A DNA stretch of 32,510 bases from an uncultured Nitrospira sp. (lineage in GTDB: Bacteria > Nitrospirota > Nitrospiria > Nitrospirales > Nitrospiraceae), in NCBI GenBank assembly GCA_902500715.1, contig CABVRO010000030.1, positions 1 through 32,510 of the forward strand. Reading direction: 5' to 3'. The notes under the pieces are model-generated. The model was given only the letters and a program-made list of their open reading frames with translations. It did no database searches and was not told the DNA's origin. Positions 8,514 through 17,213 of the stretch are shown here, piece after piece. Position numbers and translations under genes: made by a program. How positions within the stretch are numbered: the stretch's first letter is position 1; each line of letters begins with the position of its first letter.

Positions 8514-8659
8514 ATGGCTCGCTCCGGTGCGGGCATCGCGCCCGCGCCGGAATCGACTGTGCTCCCGCCCGTGTTTCTCTGCCGCTGTCTCACTCCATAT
8601 TCTGCCCAGTGCCTGTTCCGGAACATCCAGGTTGAGTCGCCTTGTCGTGGGCATGCATA

Positions 8660-9637
8660 ATGGCCGACATGGACAGGGACGATCTGCTTTCCCTCTATCG
8701 TCAGATGTTGCTGATTCGCCGGTTTGAAGAAAAATCGGCGGAGATGTATGCGCTAGCCAAGATCGCCGGGTTTCTCCATCTCTATATCGGCGAAGAGGCG
8801 GTTGCCGTCGGGGCGATCGCGGCGCTGCGGCCGGACGATTATGCGATCAGCGCCTATCGCGACCATGGATATTGTTTGGCCCGTGGCTCTGATCCCGGTA
8901 AGGTGATGGCCGAACTCTTCGGCAAAGCGACCGGGTTGTGCCAGGGCAAGGGCGGCTCCATGCATCTGGTGGATCTCCCGAATCGGTTCATGGGCGGATA
9001 CGCCATCGTCGGCGGGCACATTCCGCTGGCGACCGGGCTGGCTTTCGCCACGAAATATCAGAAGCAAGACCTCGTGACCGTCTGTTTCTTCGGCGAAGGC
9101 GCCGTTCCGAGCGGCCAGGCGCATGAAGCCTTCAATCTGGCGGCCTTGTGGAAGCTCCCCGTGATCTTCATCTGTGAAAATAATCGATATGGGATGGGTA
9201 CTCCTGTGCATCGGGCGGTGGCGTTGTACGAAAACGTGGCGGAGGCGGCGCGTTCCTACGGCATCATGGCCGAGCGTGTGGACGGCATGGATGTGCTCGC
9301 GGTGCGGGCACTGATGCGGACGGTCGTGGATCAGGTTCGCGCCGGGCATGGCCCGTTTTTCATCGAGGCGATGACCTATCGGTTCATGGGCCATTCGATG
9401 GCCGATCCCTCGCATGGGCATTACCGGAGCAAGGACGAAGTCGAGGAACATCGCAAGCGAGACCCGCTGGTGCTGCTGAAGCAGCAGATCCTGGACCAGG
9501 CGCTCTGTGCGGAAGCCGACTTCAAACCCCTTGAGCAGGAGGTCGGGGAGATCGTGGCCGCTGCGGTGAAATTCGCCGATGAGAGCCCGTTTCCCGAGCC
9601 ATCGGCCTTGCACCGCGATGTGATGGTGGAGGACTAG
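8660..9637 (+). CDS. pdhA: Pyruvate dehydrogenase E1 component, alpha subunit
   Basis: The alpha subunit of the heterotetrameric E1 binds thiamine diphosphate and decarboxylates pyruvate for the 2-oxoacid dehydrogenase complex. Visible features are the N-terminal LLIRRFEEKSAEMY, the YRDHGYCLARG substrate region, GKGGSMHL, and the TPP motif FFGEGAVPSG...ENNRYGMGT. The first acidic residue of the TPP motif is Glu rather than the usual Asp (GEG instead of GDG). The phosphorylation-loop region YRFMGHSMADP is typical. I chose ATG 8660. A TTG at 8642 in the same frame would add six residues and ATG 8669 would remove three. The gene is followed after 7 bp by pdhB. A branched-chain 2-oxoacid or acetoin dehydrogenase role is possible but less likely. 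Confidence 0.9.
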   Translation: MADMDRDDLLSLYRQMLLIRRFEEKSAEMYALAKIAGFLHLYIGEEAVAVGAIAALRPDDYAISAYRDHGYCLARGSDPGKVMAELFGKATGLCQGKGGSMHLVDLPNRFMGGYAIVGGHIPLATGLAFATKYQKQDLVTVCFFGEGAVPSGQAHEAFNLAALWKLPVIFICENNRYGMGTPVHRAVALYENVAEAARSYGIMAERVDGMDVLAVRALMRTVVDQVRAGHGPFFIEAMTYRFMGHSMADPSHGHYRSKDEVEEHRKRDPLVLLKQQILDQALCAEADFKPLEQEVGEIVAAAVKFADESPFPEPSALHRDVMVED

Positions 9638-9644
9638 CATCACG

Positions 9645-10622
9645 ATGCTGTTGTCTTACCGGGAAGCCCTCAATCAGGCCATGCGGGAAGAAATGCGCCG
9701 CGACCCGCGCATCTTTTTGATCGGTGAAGAGGTGGGTTATTACCAGGGCGCGTTCAAGGTGACCAAGGGGTTCGTCGAAGAGTTCGGCCCGCAGCGGGTG
9801 GTCGATACGCCGATTACCGAAGCGGGCTTCACCGGCTTGGCCATCGGGGCGGCTATGGCGGGCTTGCAGCCGATCGTCGAGTTGATGACCATGAATTTCG
9901 GCATCGTGGCGTTGGATCAGATCGTCAACAACGCCGCCAAGATCCGCTACATGTCGGGTGGCCAACTATCTGTTCCCATCGTGATTCGTGGCCCCGGCAG
10001 TGCAGCGCATCAACTGGGGGCGCAACATTCGCAAAGCCTCGAAGCCTGGTTTTGCCATGTGCCGGGTTTGAAGGTCGTCGCGCCGTCGACGCCTCGGGAT
10101 GCGAAGGGGTTGCTGAAGAGCGCGATCCGCGACCAGAATCCCGTGATTTTTATCGAGGCGCAATTGCTCTACGGTACGAAGGGCGAAGTGACGGAAGGGG
10201 AGTACACGATTCCGCTCGGTCAGGCCGAGGTGAAGCGGGCGGGGGCGGATGTGACCGTCGTGGCCTATTCCAAGATGTTGCTGGTGGCGCTGGAGGCAGC
10301 GGATCAGCTGAGTCGTGAAGGGCTCGATGTCGAGGTGATCGACCCGCGTACGCTCAAGCCCTTGGACCTCGACACGATCGTCACCTCGGTCAAAAAGACC
10401 GGGCGCCTGGTGATTGTCGAAGAAGGCTGGCGCTTCTGCGGACTGGGCGCGCAGATTGCCGACAGCATCTACACGGCGGCGTTCGATTACCTGGACGGCC
10501 CCATCGTTCGCGTGACCGGCGAGGAGGTGCCGATGCCGTATAGCCGTCCGCTGGAAGATGCCGCCATTCCGGATGTGCCGCGTGTGGTCGCTGCCGTTAA
10601 ATCAGTCTGTGGTGCAGCATGA
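9645..10622 (+). CDS. pdhB: Pyruvate dehydrogenase E1 component, beta subunit
   Basis: This 325-residue protein is the E1 beta subunit (transketolase-like pyrimidine-binding and C-terminal domains). Recognisable parts are SYREALNQAMREEM, FLIGEEVGYYQGAFKVTKG with the Glu that activates thiamine, RVVDTPITEAGFTGLAIGAA, the potassium-site loop region RGPGSAAHQLGAQHSQS, and the C-terminal EVIDPRTLKPLD. The length is normal. It follows pdhA by 7 bp and precedes the E2 gene by 63 bp. Confidence 0.93.
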   Translation: MLLSYREALNQAMREEMRRDPRIFLIGEEVGYYQGAFKVTKGFVEEFGPQRVVDTPITEAGFTGLAIGAAMAGLQPIVELMTMNFGIVALDQIVNNAAKIRYMSGGQLSVPIVIRGPGSAAHQLGAQHSQSLEAWFCHVPGLKVVAPSTPRDAKGLLKSAIRDQNPVIFIEAQLLYGTKGEVTEGEYTIPLGQAEVKRAGADVTVVAYSKMLLVALEAADQLSREGLDVEVIDPRTLKPLDLDTIVTSVKKTGRLVIVEEGWRFCGLGAQIADSIYTAAFDYLDGPIVRVTGEEVPMPYSRPLEDAAIPDVPRVVAAVKSVCGAA

Positions 10623-10685
10623 GGAGCGGTCGCCGTTTGGTCCGCGCCGGACTTCGAAGGTGGTCTGCATCCTGGAGGGGAATCC

Positions 10686-11888
10686 ATGGCTAGTCGTGTG
10701 GTCATGCCCAAATTGACGGATACGATGGAAGAGGGGGTGCTGCTGGCCTGGAAGAAACGCGAAGGTGACCAGGTGCACGCGGGGGAAGTGATCGCGGAGA
10801 TCGAAACCGACAAGGCCGTCATGGATCTGGAAGCCTTTGCTCCCGGCATCCTGCGCAAGATTCTCGTGCGAGATGGGGAAACCGTACAATCCGGCACGTT
10901 GATCGCGGTCATTGCCGAGGCTGATGAAGACATTGCGTCGGCCTTGTCGGACGGCGTGACGGCCGCGCCGTCGATCGGCAATGGCGCCAAAACCGGCGCC
11001 GCGCCGGGAGTACCCCCTGCTCCAACTGCAGCGGCGCGTCCGGAGGGTGCGCGTCCATTCGCCTCTCCGCGGGCGAAAGCCCTGGCCGCCGAACGGGGTA
11101 TCGATTTGAGCGCCCTGATTGGCACTGGTCCGGGTGGGCGAATTGTCGAAGACGATGTGATTCAGGCCACCGCTCAGCCCGCGCAGGCATTGCCTGCCGG
11201 AACGGATCAGCCGTTGAACCAGATGCGAAAAGCCATCGCCAGGGCGACGGTGCAGAGCAAGGCGCCGGTCCCGCATTTTTATCTGACCGTCGAAATCGAC
11301 ATGGAGCAGGCGGAGCGGGTCCGCGATCAATTCAAGCAGAGCCGTCAGACCCATCCGTCCATCACCGATCTGCTCATCAAAGCATCGGCGCTGGCGTTGC
11401 GTCGGCACCCGGAGATCAATGTCTCCTTTGCCGGCGACGCCATCAGACGCTATGCGCAGATTGATATCGGGGTGGCCGTCGGTATGGAAGACGGTCTCAT
11501 CACGCCGGTGATCCGAGACTGCGGGGCGAAAACGCTAACCGAGATTTCGACGGAGACCAAGTCGATGATCGAACGGGCCAGGCAGAAGCGCCTGCAGCCG
11601 AATGAATATACAGGGGCGACCTTTGCCATCTCCAATTTGGGCATGTTCGACGTGGATAACTTCATTGCCCTGCTCATGCCACCCCAGGCTGCTGCGATCG
11701 CCGTGGGCGCTATTCGGGATGTGCCGGTTGTGACGAAAGGAACCGTGACGGCCGGGCGGCGGATGAAGGTCACGTTGTCGTGCGATCATCGGGCGTTGGA
11801 TGGCTTGATGGGTGCGCAGTTTCTAAAAGAGTTCAAACGTGTGTTGGAACATCCGCAGGAACTGGTGGCTCCGGTGGTAAAACCATGA
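10686..11888 (+). CDS. pdhC: Dihydrolipoamide acetyltransferase (E2) of pyruvate dehydrogenase
   Basis: E2 carries acetyl groups on a lipoyl arm and transfers them to CoA. Domains in order: one lipoyl domain (residues 1-80, lipoylated Lys43 in ETDKAVMD), an Ala/Pro-rich linker, a peripheral subunit-binding domain (ASPRAKALAAERGID, residues ~120-155), and the catalytic domain (~175-400) ending in SCDHRALDG with His368 and Asp372. The start follows a strong GGAGGGG ribosome site. The stop overlaps the lipA start (ATGA). No E3 (lipoamide dehydrogenase) gene is in the window, so E3 must be encoded elsewhere. Confidence 0.94.
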   Translation: MASRVVMPKLTDTMEEGVLLAWKKREGDQVHAGEVIAEIETDKAVMDLEAFAPGILRKILVRDGETVQSGTLIAVIAEADEDIASALSDGVTAAPSIGNGAKTGAAPGVPPAPTAAARPEGARPFASPRAKALAAERGIDLSALIGTGPGGRIVEDDVIQATAQPAQALPAGTDQPLNQMRKAIARATVQSKAPVPHFYLTVEIDMEQAERVRDQFKQSRQTHPSITDLLIKASALALRRHPEINVSFAGDAIRRYAQIDIGVAVGMEDGLITPVIRDCGAKTLTEISTETKSMIERARQKRLQPNEYTGATFAISNLGMFDVDNFIALLMPPQAAAIAVGAIRDVPVVTKGTVTAGRRMKVTLSCDHRALDGLMGAQFLKEFKRVLEHPQELVAPVVKP

Positions 11889-12793
11889 GCTTCATTCACA
11901 TCGACCCCCGGCCGACTGCTGAAGAAAATCAGCCATCAGCTCCACAATCCCGCCGACTGCCGTCCTGGTTCAAGGTGAAGCTTCAGACCGGTCCGGATTA
12001 TCACGACATTCGCAAGACCATGGATCGGCTCAACCTCCACACGATTTGTGAAGAGGCGCGCTGTCCGAACATGTGGGAATGTTGGAACGCCCGCACCGCG
12101 ACCTTTCTGATTCTTGGCGACATCTGCACGAGGCGCTGTCACTACTGCTCGGTCGCCACCGGTCGGCCGCATGAGGTGGATCGCGAAGAGCCGTTACGGG
12201 TCGCGGAAGCGGTCCAGGCCCTCAACCTGAGACATGCCGTGATTACGTCGGTGAACCGCGATGAACTGGCAGACGGCGGTGCGTCGGTCTTCGCGGAGAC
12301 GATTGGCCACATCCGGCGATTGATTCCCAGCTGCACGATCGAGGTGCTCATTCCGGACTTTGAAGGAAACGAAGCGGCACTTGCCCTGGTCGCAGTTGAG
12401 AAGCCGGACATCCTGAATCACAACATCGAAACGGTGCGGCGATTGTTTCCGTCGATCCGGCCGCAGGGGAAATATCAGCGGTCGATTGAATTGCTGGACC
12501 GGGCCAAGCAGATGGGCATGACAACCAAGTCGGGATTAATCGTCGGCATGGGCGAAACGACGGATGAGGCGCGCGAAGTCATGCGTGATCTGCGTTCGGT
12601 TGAATGCGACATCATGACCATCGGCCAGTACCTGCAACCGACCAAAGAGCATCTCCCCGTGGCGCGCTTTTACCACCCCGACGAATTCCAAACCCTGAAA
12701 GAGGAAGGCCTCGCCCTCGGGTTCCGCCACGTCGAATCGGGGCCGCTGGTCCGAAGTTCCTACCACGCGGAACAGCAGGTGGCGGGAAGTTGA
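11885..12793 (+). CDS. lipA: Lipoyl synthase (radical SAM)
   Basis: LipA inserts two sulphurs into protein-bound octanoyl groups, making the lipoyl cofactor of E2. Both iron-sulphur clusters are visible: the auxiliary-cluster motif CEEARCPNMWECW (C-x4-C-x5-C) and the radical-SAM motif CTRRCHYC (C-x3-C-x2-C). The conserved C-terminal RSSYHAEQ Ser ligand is present. The frame is open upstream to 11780 inside pdhC, but ATG 11885, which overlaps the pdhC stop, gives the normal length and N-terminus. Its position in the pdh operon fits, since its product matures the E2 subunit. The last residues (AGS) and the stop are encoded by the left end of an inverted repeat element (12781-12908). Confidence 0.96.
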   Translation: MSFIHIDPRPTAEENQPSAPQSRRLPSWFKVKLQTGPDYHDIRKTMDRLNLHTICEEARCPNMWECWNARTATFLILGDICTRRCHYCSVATGRPHEVDREEPLRVAEAVQALNLRHAVITSVNRDELADGGASVFAETIGHIRRLIPSCTIEVLIPDFEGNEAALALVAVEKPDILNHNIETVRRLFPSIRPQGKYQRSIELLDRAKQMGMTTKSGLIVGMGETTDEAREVMRDLRSVECDIMTIGQYLQPTKEHLPVARFYHPDEFQTLKEEGLALGFRHVESGPLVRSSYHAEQQVAGS

Positions 12794-12908
12794 AAATGGC
12801 CTCCGCCGTCGTCCTCGCATAGCTCAAGGCCTCAACGTACGACTTACTTGTACGCCTGGCCTTTCGTTCGTTGCAGCCTAGCCGGGCGACCGTTTTGAAC
12901 ATCCTGCC
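12781..12908. repeat. Palindromic intergenic repeat with imperfect 19-bp terminal inverted repeats
   Basis: The left end (12781-12799) and the right end (12890-12908) match as inverted repeats at 15 of 19 positions. A second inverted pair, CGTAC/GTACG, lies near the centre. The minus-strand reading begins GGCAGGATGTTCAAAACGG and closely resembles an abundant intergenic repeat that I remember from Nitrospira genomes; this is memory, not a search. It separates the convergent lipA and permease genes and supplies the lipA stop codon. It may form a long bidirectional hairpin and act in termination. No transposase is present. A 112-residue reading frame across it is not supported as a gene. Confidence 0.6.
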
Positions 12909-12973
12909 CAGTGCCAAGCATCCACTCATACGCCATTCGCTAGAAGCCATAGGCTCTTAGCAAAGCCGCTTGC

Positions 12974-14206
12974 CTACTCATAATGCAGCGCTTCGATGGG
13001 ATTCATCCGCGAGGCCTTGTTGGCCGGGTAGAGGCCGAAGAAAATGCCCACGGCGAGAGAGAAGAGGAAGGCCACGGCCACTGCTTGCGACGAGATGATC
13101 GTGGGCCAGCCGATGAGGCGAGTGAGGAGCCGCGCGCCGGCGATCCCGAATAGTACCCCGGCCACTCCACCGATCGCCGTGAGGATGATCGCTTCGACCA
13201 GGAACTGCAGCAGAATGTGGGCGCGTTTGGCACCCACCGCCATGCGGATGCCGATTTCCCTGGTTCGCTCCGTCACCGAGACCAATAGGATGTTCATGAT
13301 CCCGATTCCGCCGACGATCAGCGAGATGGAGGCAATGCTCAGCAGCATCACCATCATGGTCCGGCTGGCTCCGGCCACGGTCTTGGCGACATCCTCCATG
13401 GTGCGGATCGTAAAGTCGTTCTCTTCGGCCGGGTGAATCCGGTGCCGTGCGCGCAGGAGTTCTTTAATCTCCTCCACGGCAGCCGGGATGCTGTAGCGGT
13501 GCTGGGTGGCGACCATGATGATGCCGACGGCCCCGAGGAACTTTGTTCCGAGGACTTTTCGCTCAGCGGTCGTGAACGGCAGGACGACGATGTCGTCCTG
13601 GTCCTGTCCGGAGAGGGATTGGCCCTTGGAGGAAAGAATGCCGATCACACGCAGCGGCACATTCTTGACCCGGATCTGCGCCCCGATGACTTCCTCTCCG
13701 CGCTCGAACAGGTTGTCCGCGACGGTTTTCCCGAGCACCACGACTTTGGCGGCGGCGTCTTCATCCGCCTGGGTAAAGAAATTGCCGTCGGCCACAGGCC
13801 AGTTGCGAAGATCCGGGAAGGCGGTGGTGGTGCCGAGCGCGATGGTGTTCCAATTTTTATGTTCGTGGACCACTTGGAGGACCGATCGAGAGGCATAGGT
13901 GACGAGGCTGATGTCGCCGATACGTTTTTCGATGTCGCGCGCATCGTCCACGGTGAGCGTCGAGACCGAGCCGAGTCCGCCGCGCACGCCGCCCGTCGTG
14001 GTGGCGCCGGGGATGATAATGAGCACGTTGGTGCCGAGGCTGGCGATCTCACGCTGGACCGAGGCGGTCGCGCCCTGTCCGAGACTCACCATGCCGACGA
14101 CGGCGCCGACGCCGATGACAATGCCGAGCATGGTCAATCCTGCGCGGAGCGGATTACGCCGCAGCGCACGCAGGGCGGATTGAATGGTCAGCCAGAGAAA
14201 ACTCAT
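12974..14206 (-). CDS. ABC transporter permease of the MacB/FtsX type
   Basis: This ~410-residue protein has the MacB permease architecture: one N-terminal membrane helix (LRAGLTMLGIVIGVGAVVGM), a large periplasmic domain of ~220 residues, and three C-terminal helices of the FtsX domain. The signature between helices is present (VTERTREIGIRMAVGAK), as is the closing GLYPANKASRMNPIEALHYE end. The start at 14206 (MSFLWLTI) is 10 bp after the adaptor gene. The frame stays open to 14356 but overlaps that gene. Such permeases normally work with a cytoplasmic ATPase and a periplasmic adaptor as a mechanotransmission exporter. The ATPase is not encoded next to it, and this protein has no ATPase domain. 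Confidence 0.92.
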   Translation of the reverse strand: MSFLWLTIQSALRALRRNPLRAGLTMLGIVIGVGAVVGMVSLGQGATASVQREIASLGTNVLIIIPGATTTGGVRGGLGSVSTLTVDDARDIEKRIGDISLVTYASRSVLQVVHEHKNWNTIALGTTTAFPDLRNWPVADGNFFTQADEDAAAKVVVLGKTVADNLFERGEEVIGAQIRVKNVPLRVIGILSSKGQSLSGQDQDDIVVLPFTTAERKVLGTKFLGAVGIIMVATQHRYSIPAAVEEIKELLRARHRIHPAEENDFTIRTMEDVAKTVAGASRTMMVMLLSIASISLIVGGIGIMNILLVSVTERTREIGIRMAVGAKRAHILLQFLVEAIILTAIGGVAGVLFGIAGARLLTRLIGWPTIISSQAVAVAFLFSLAVGIFFGLYPANKASRMNPIEALHYE

Positions 14207-14216
14207 GCTACGTCGC

Positions 14217-15536
14217 TCACCGCATCTTCGGTCCAAACTCAAAACCCGGCGGGAGTTTTTCCTGGGCGCTGTCTTCTGCCGTTGCGATGCCCGCAATCGC
14301 GGCATCGCCTTCGTGCACCTCGCCGCTCGTGATTTCCGTGAATAACGAGTCGGCAATACCCGTGCTGATCGGTGCCGCCCGCACGCGACCTGTTGGCTCC
14401 AGGATCCAGAGCTGCGCCGTCTTGCGATCCACCGGTACGCCGGGCATCCGGAACCGTAAGGCCGCGTTGGGGGCGCGGAGCGCTTCCTCGTTGCGCGCCG
14501 TGACGATGGTGATGTTGGCCGTCATGCCGGGCTTGAGCTTCAATTCTGAGTTTTCGACGGAGACGATCACGTCGTAGGTGACGACATTCTGGATGCTGAC
14601 CGGGGCGTTCCTCACCTGTGTCACGACCCCGTGAAAAAACTCACGCGGGTATGCATCCACACGAAAGTCGGCTGAGGTGCCCTCGCTGACGCCGCCGATA
14701 TCCGATTCGCTGACATTGGCGATGACCTGCATGCGGGTGAGGTCCTGCGCGATCACGAAGAGGGTCGGAGTTTGAAAGCTGGCGACGACCGTCTGCCCTT
14801 CCTCCACGCTGCGGGAGACGACGGTGCCGTTGACCGGCGAAATAATGGTGGTGTAACCCAAATCCAATTCCGCAGACGACAGGGTGGCCTTGGCTTGGTC
14901 GACCTGTGCCTGAGACAGATCCACCTGTGCTTCGGCATCGCGATAGTTGGTTCTCGACAGATCCAGATCCGACTGGGAGACGAACTGCTGTGCCCGCAGT
15001 GCGGCGATGCGTTCCAGTTCGAGTGTTCTCTGCGCGAGCATGTTCCGTGCTTTGGCCAATGTGGCTTTGGCACTTTTGAGGGCGGCTTTGGCCTGACTGA
15101 CCTTGGCTTGATAGGGTTTCTGGTCGATGGAGGCGAGGACCTGACCTTCCCGTACGATGGAGTTAAAGTCGGCGTAGATTTTCGCGATCTTTCCGGAGAC
15201 CTGACTGCCGACCTGCACGGAGATGACGGGGTTCACGGCTCCCGTGGCCGTGACCAGTGAGGTGATCGGGCCGCGATCGACGGGGAGGGTCTGATAGTGA
15301 CCGGCAACCGGGTCATTGGACCGCCAATGCCACAATCCGAGAGCCAGGATCGCCAGAAGTCCCACCGCCGCGAGGAGAAGCGGTATCCGCCGCTTTCTGC
15401 CGGGATGGGGACCGGCGCCGACTCGGACAGGCACCTGATCATGGCCCTGACCTTGCACTACCGGAACAGGAACCAGCACGACTGGAGCCGGGCGGGTGGT
15501 CTGCCGCGGGTCTTGTTCCGAGTGATCTGACTCCAT
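14217..15536 (-). CDS. MacA-like periplasmic adaptor (HlyD/RND membrane fusion family)
   Basis: The protein has a proline-rich cytoplasmic N-terminus of ~55 residues, one membrane helix (IPLLLAAVGLLAILALGLW), then the adaptor fold. A lipoyl-like half begins around VSVQVGSQVSGKIAKIY. A long alpha-helical hairpin follows, rich in Ala, Gln and Lys (AKVSQAKAALKSAKATLAKA, and QVDLSQAQVDQAKATLSSAE), and then the second lipoyl half (TTIISPVNGTVVSRSVEEGQ) and beta-barrel. The start 15536 has a strong GGGAGGT ribosome site 6 nt upstream. The frame is open to 15671 without such a site. It bridges an inner-membrane MacB-like permease (the next gene, 10 bp on) to an outer-membrane channel. The substrate is unknown. 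Confidence 0.92.
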   Translation of the reverse strand: MESDHSEQDPRQTTRPAPVVLVPVPVVQGQGHDQVPVRVGAGPHPGRKRRIPLLLAAVGLLAILALGLWHWRSNDPVAGHYQTLPVDRGPITSLVTATGAVNPVISVQVGSQVSGKIAKIYADFNSIVREGQVLASIDQKPYQAKVSQAKAALKSAKATLAKARNMLAQRTLELERIAALRAQQFVSQSDLDLSRTNYRDAEAQVDLSQAQVDQAKATLSSAELDLGYTTIISPVNGTVVSRSVEEGQTVVASFQTPTLFVIAQDLTRMQVIANVSESDIGGVSEGTSADFRVDAYPREFFHGVVTQVRNAPVSIQNVVTYDVIVSVENSELKLKPGMTANITIVTARNEEALRAPNAALRFRMPGVPVDRKTAQLWILEPTGRVRAAPISTGIADSLFTEITSGEVHEGDAAIAGIATAEDSAQEKLPPGFEFGPKMR

Positions 15537-15797
15537 AGAAGACCTCCCGTTTCGCCAGGGAAGACGCAAGAGAAGTGCCGATACGGGATGGGTGTACAAC
15601 CCGATGAAGTGGCGTGCTCGCCTAATAGATTGAACGGCTCGAAGATTGATCTGTGAGTGACGTTGGGGCATTTCGCGACAGTAGGCGGCAATGATCTGCG
15701 GCAGGACGCCCCTTGACCGCTCGGGAGTAAGCCGATTAGGCTGTGCGCGCAGTCGCTAGAGAGCTGGTCCGATGAGAGAAGTACGTGAGGGAGCTGT

Positions 15798-17177
15798 ATG
15801 ACTGAGGAATGGGGCGCGGTCTTGGTGGTCGACGATGATGCCGACATGCGCAGCCTGCTGTGCGATGTCTTGCAGGGTCGCGGGCATCAATGCACGGGTG
15901 TCGGCAGTGGTGACGACGCGCTTCAGCGGCTGAGTGAGGAAGATTATGCCGTGGTCCTGACCGACCTTCGCATGAAAGGCATGTTGGGCACGGAGCTGTT
16001 GGCGGAGGTGAAACACCGGTATCCCGATATCGGCGTGATCCTGATGACTGCCTTCGGATCCGTGGAGACGGCGGTCGAGGCGATCCGGCATGGCGCCAGC
16101 GACTATCTGACCAAACCGGTGAAAACCGAGGAGTTGGTACGGGTGGTCGAGCGTGCGATCCGGGAAGCGGCGCTCCGGCGCGAAGTCAGCCGGCTACGGA
16201 AAGAGGTGCACAAGGAGTACAGCTTTCATCAGATTCTCGGCAAGAGCAAACCGATGCAGGCGGTCTTCGATCTGATTCGACGCGTGGCCGACAGTCCCAC
16301 CAACGTGTTGATCACGGGAGAGAGCGGAACGGGAAAAGAACTGGTCGCCAAGGCCATTCATTACAACAGCGACCGGCGGGATGCGCCGTTTGTCCCGGTG
16401 AACTGCGCCGCGATCCCGGAACAATTGCTGGAAAGTGAACTCTTCGGGCACATGCGCGGCTCGTTTACAGACGCCAAAATGGACAAGCGCGGACTCTTTG
16501 AAGAGGCACAAAAAGGCACGTTGTTTCTGGATGAAATCAGCGAACTTCCGCTCATGCTCCAGGCAAAACTCCTGCGCGCAATTCAGGAACGGGAAATCCG
16601 CCGCGTGGGGGCGACCAAATCCATTCCCGTGGACGTGCGTATCATCGCCGCCACAAACTTGAACCTGGCCGAAGAAGTGAAGAATAAGCGATTCCGGGAA
16701 GATTTTTATTATCGCCTCAATGTGATCGAGTTGCGTCTTCCCCCGCTACGGGAACGCCGGGAGGATATTCCGATTCTCGTGGATGCCTTCCTGAAGAAGT
16801 GCGCCGATAGCAGAGGCAAGCAGGTCAAGGGCCTCAGCGAATCCGCCCTTGCCTTGCTGGCCGACTATGCCTGGCCGGGCAATGTGCGGGAGTTGGAGAA
16901 CGTCATTGAGCGGGCCGTGACACTGAGTCATGGTGACATGATCGGCGCGGACGATTTGCCCGTTCAGGTGCAGGGTTCGCGGGGAGATCGCCGAATTCTC
17001 GATGAAGCGGCGGAACGCACCCTGCCGCTGCACGAAGTCGAAAAAGAGTACATCGTGAAAATTTTGGAGAAGACGGGCGGCAATAAGTATCAGGCTGCGC
17101 ATGTCCTGGGTATCGATCGAAAAACCCTGTACCGGAAGCTAGCCGAAATCGAAAGCAAACCGCACTCAGACGCGTAG
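15798..17177 (+). CDS. NtrC-family sigma-54 response regulator (receiver, AAA+, Fis-type HTH)
   Basis: Domains in order: receiver (residues 1-120; acidic pocket VDDDAD, phospho-acceptor Asp56 in LTDLRM, Lys in LTKPV), sigma-54 AAA+ domain (~140-380; Walker A GESGTGKE, Walker B region GTLFLDEI, arginine finger region REDFYYRLNV), and a C-terminal Fis-type helix-turn-helix (NKYQAAHVLGIDRKTLYRKL). The loop that normally reads GAFTGA is GSFTDA (residues 221-226), so contact with sigma-54 may differ. The gene starts 261 bp from the divergent adaptor gene and is followed after 36 bp by a histidine kinase, its likely partner. Confidence 0.94.
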   Translation: MTEEWGAVLVVDDDADMRSLLCDVLQGRGHQCTGVGSGDDALQRLSEEDYAVVLTDLRMKGMLGTELLAEVKHRYPDIGVILMTAFGSVETAVEAIRHGASDYLTKPVKTEELVRVVERAIREAALRREVSRLRKEVHKEYSFHQILGKSKPMQAVFDLIRRVADSPTNVLITGESGTGKELVAKAIHYNSDRRDAPFVPVNCAAIPEQLLESELFGHMRGSFTDAKMDKRGLFEEAQKGTLFLDEISELPLMLQAKLLRAIQEREIRRVGATKSIPVDVRIIAATNLNLAEEVKNKRFREDFYYRLNVIELRLPPLRERREDIPILVDAFLKKCADSRGKQVKGLSESALALLADYAWPGNVRELENVIERAVTLSHGDMIGADDLPVQVQGSRGDRRILDEAAERTLPLHEVEKEYIVKILEKTGGNKYQAAHVLGIDRKTLYRKLAEIESKPHSDA

Positions 17178-17213
17178 ATTCACCGTCTCACCCTCGCGCT
17201 GGGAGCCATCGGC

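Noticed and set aside
12612..12950. Minus-strand frame of 112 codons across the lipA end and intergenic repeat
   Set aside because: It runs through lipA and the palindromic repeat and has no protein-like features; it is best explained by the repeat sequence.
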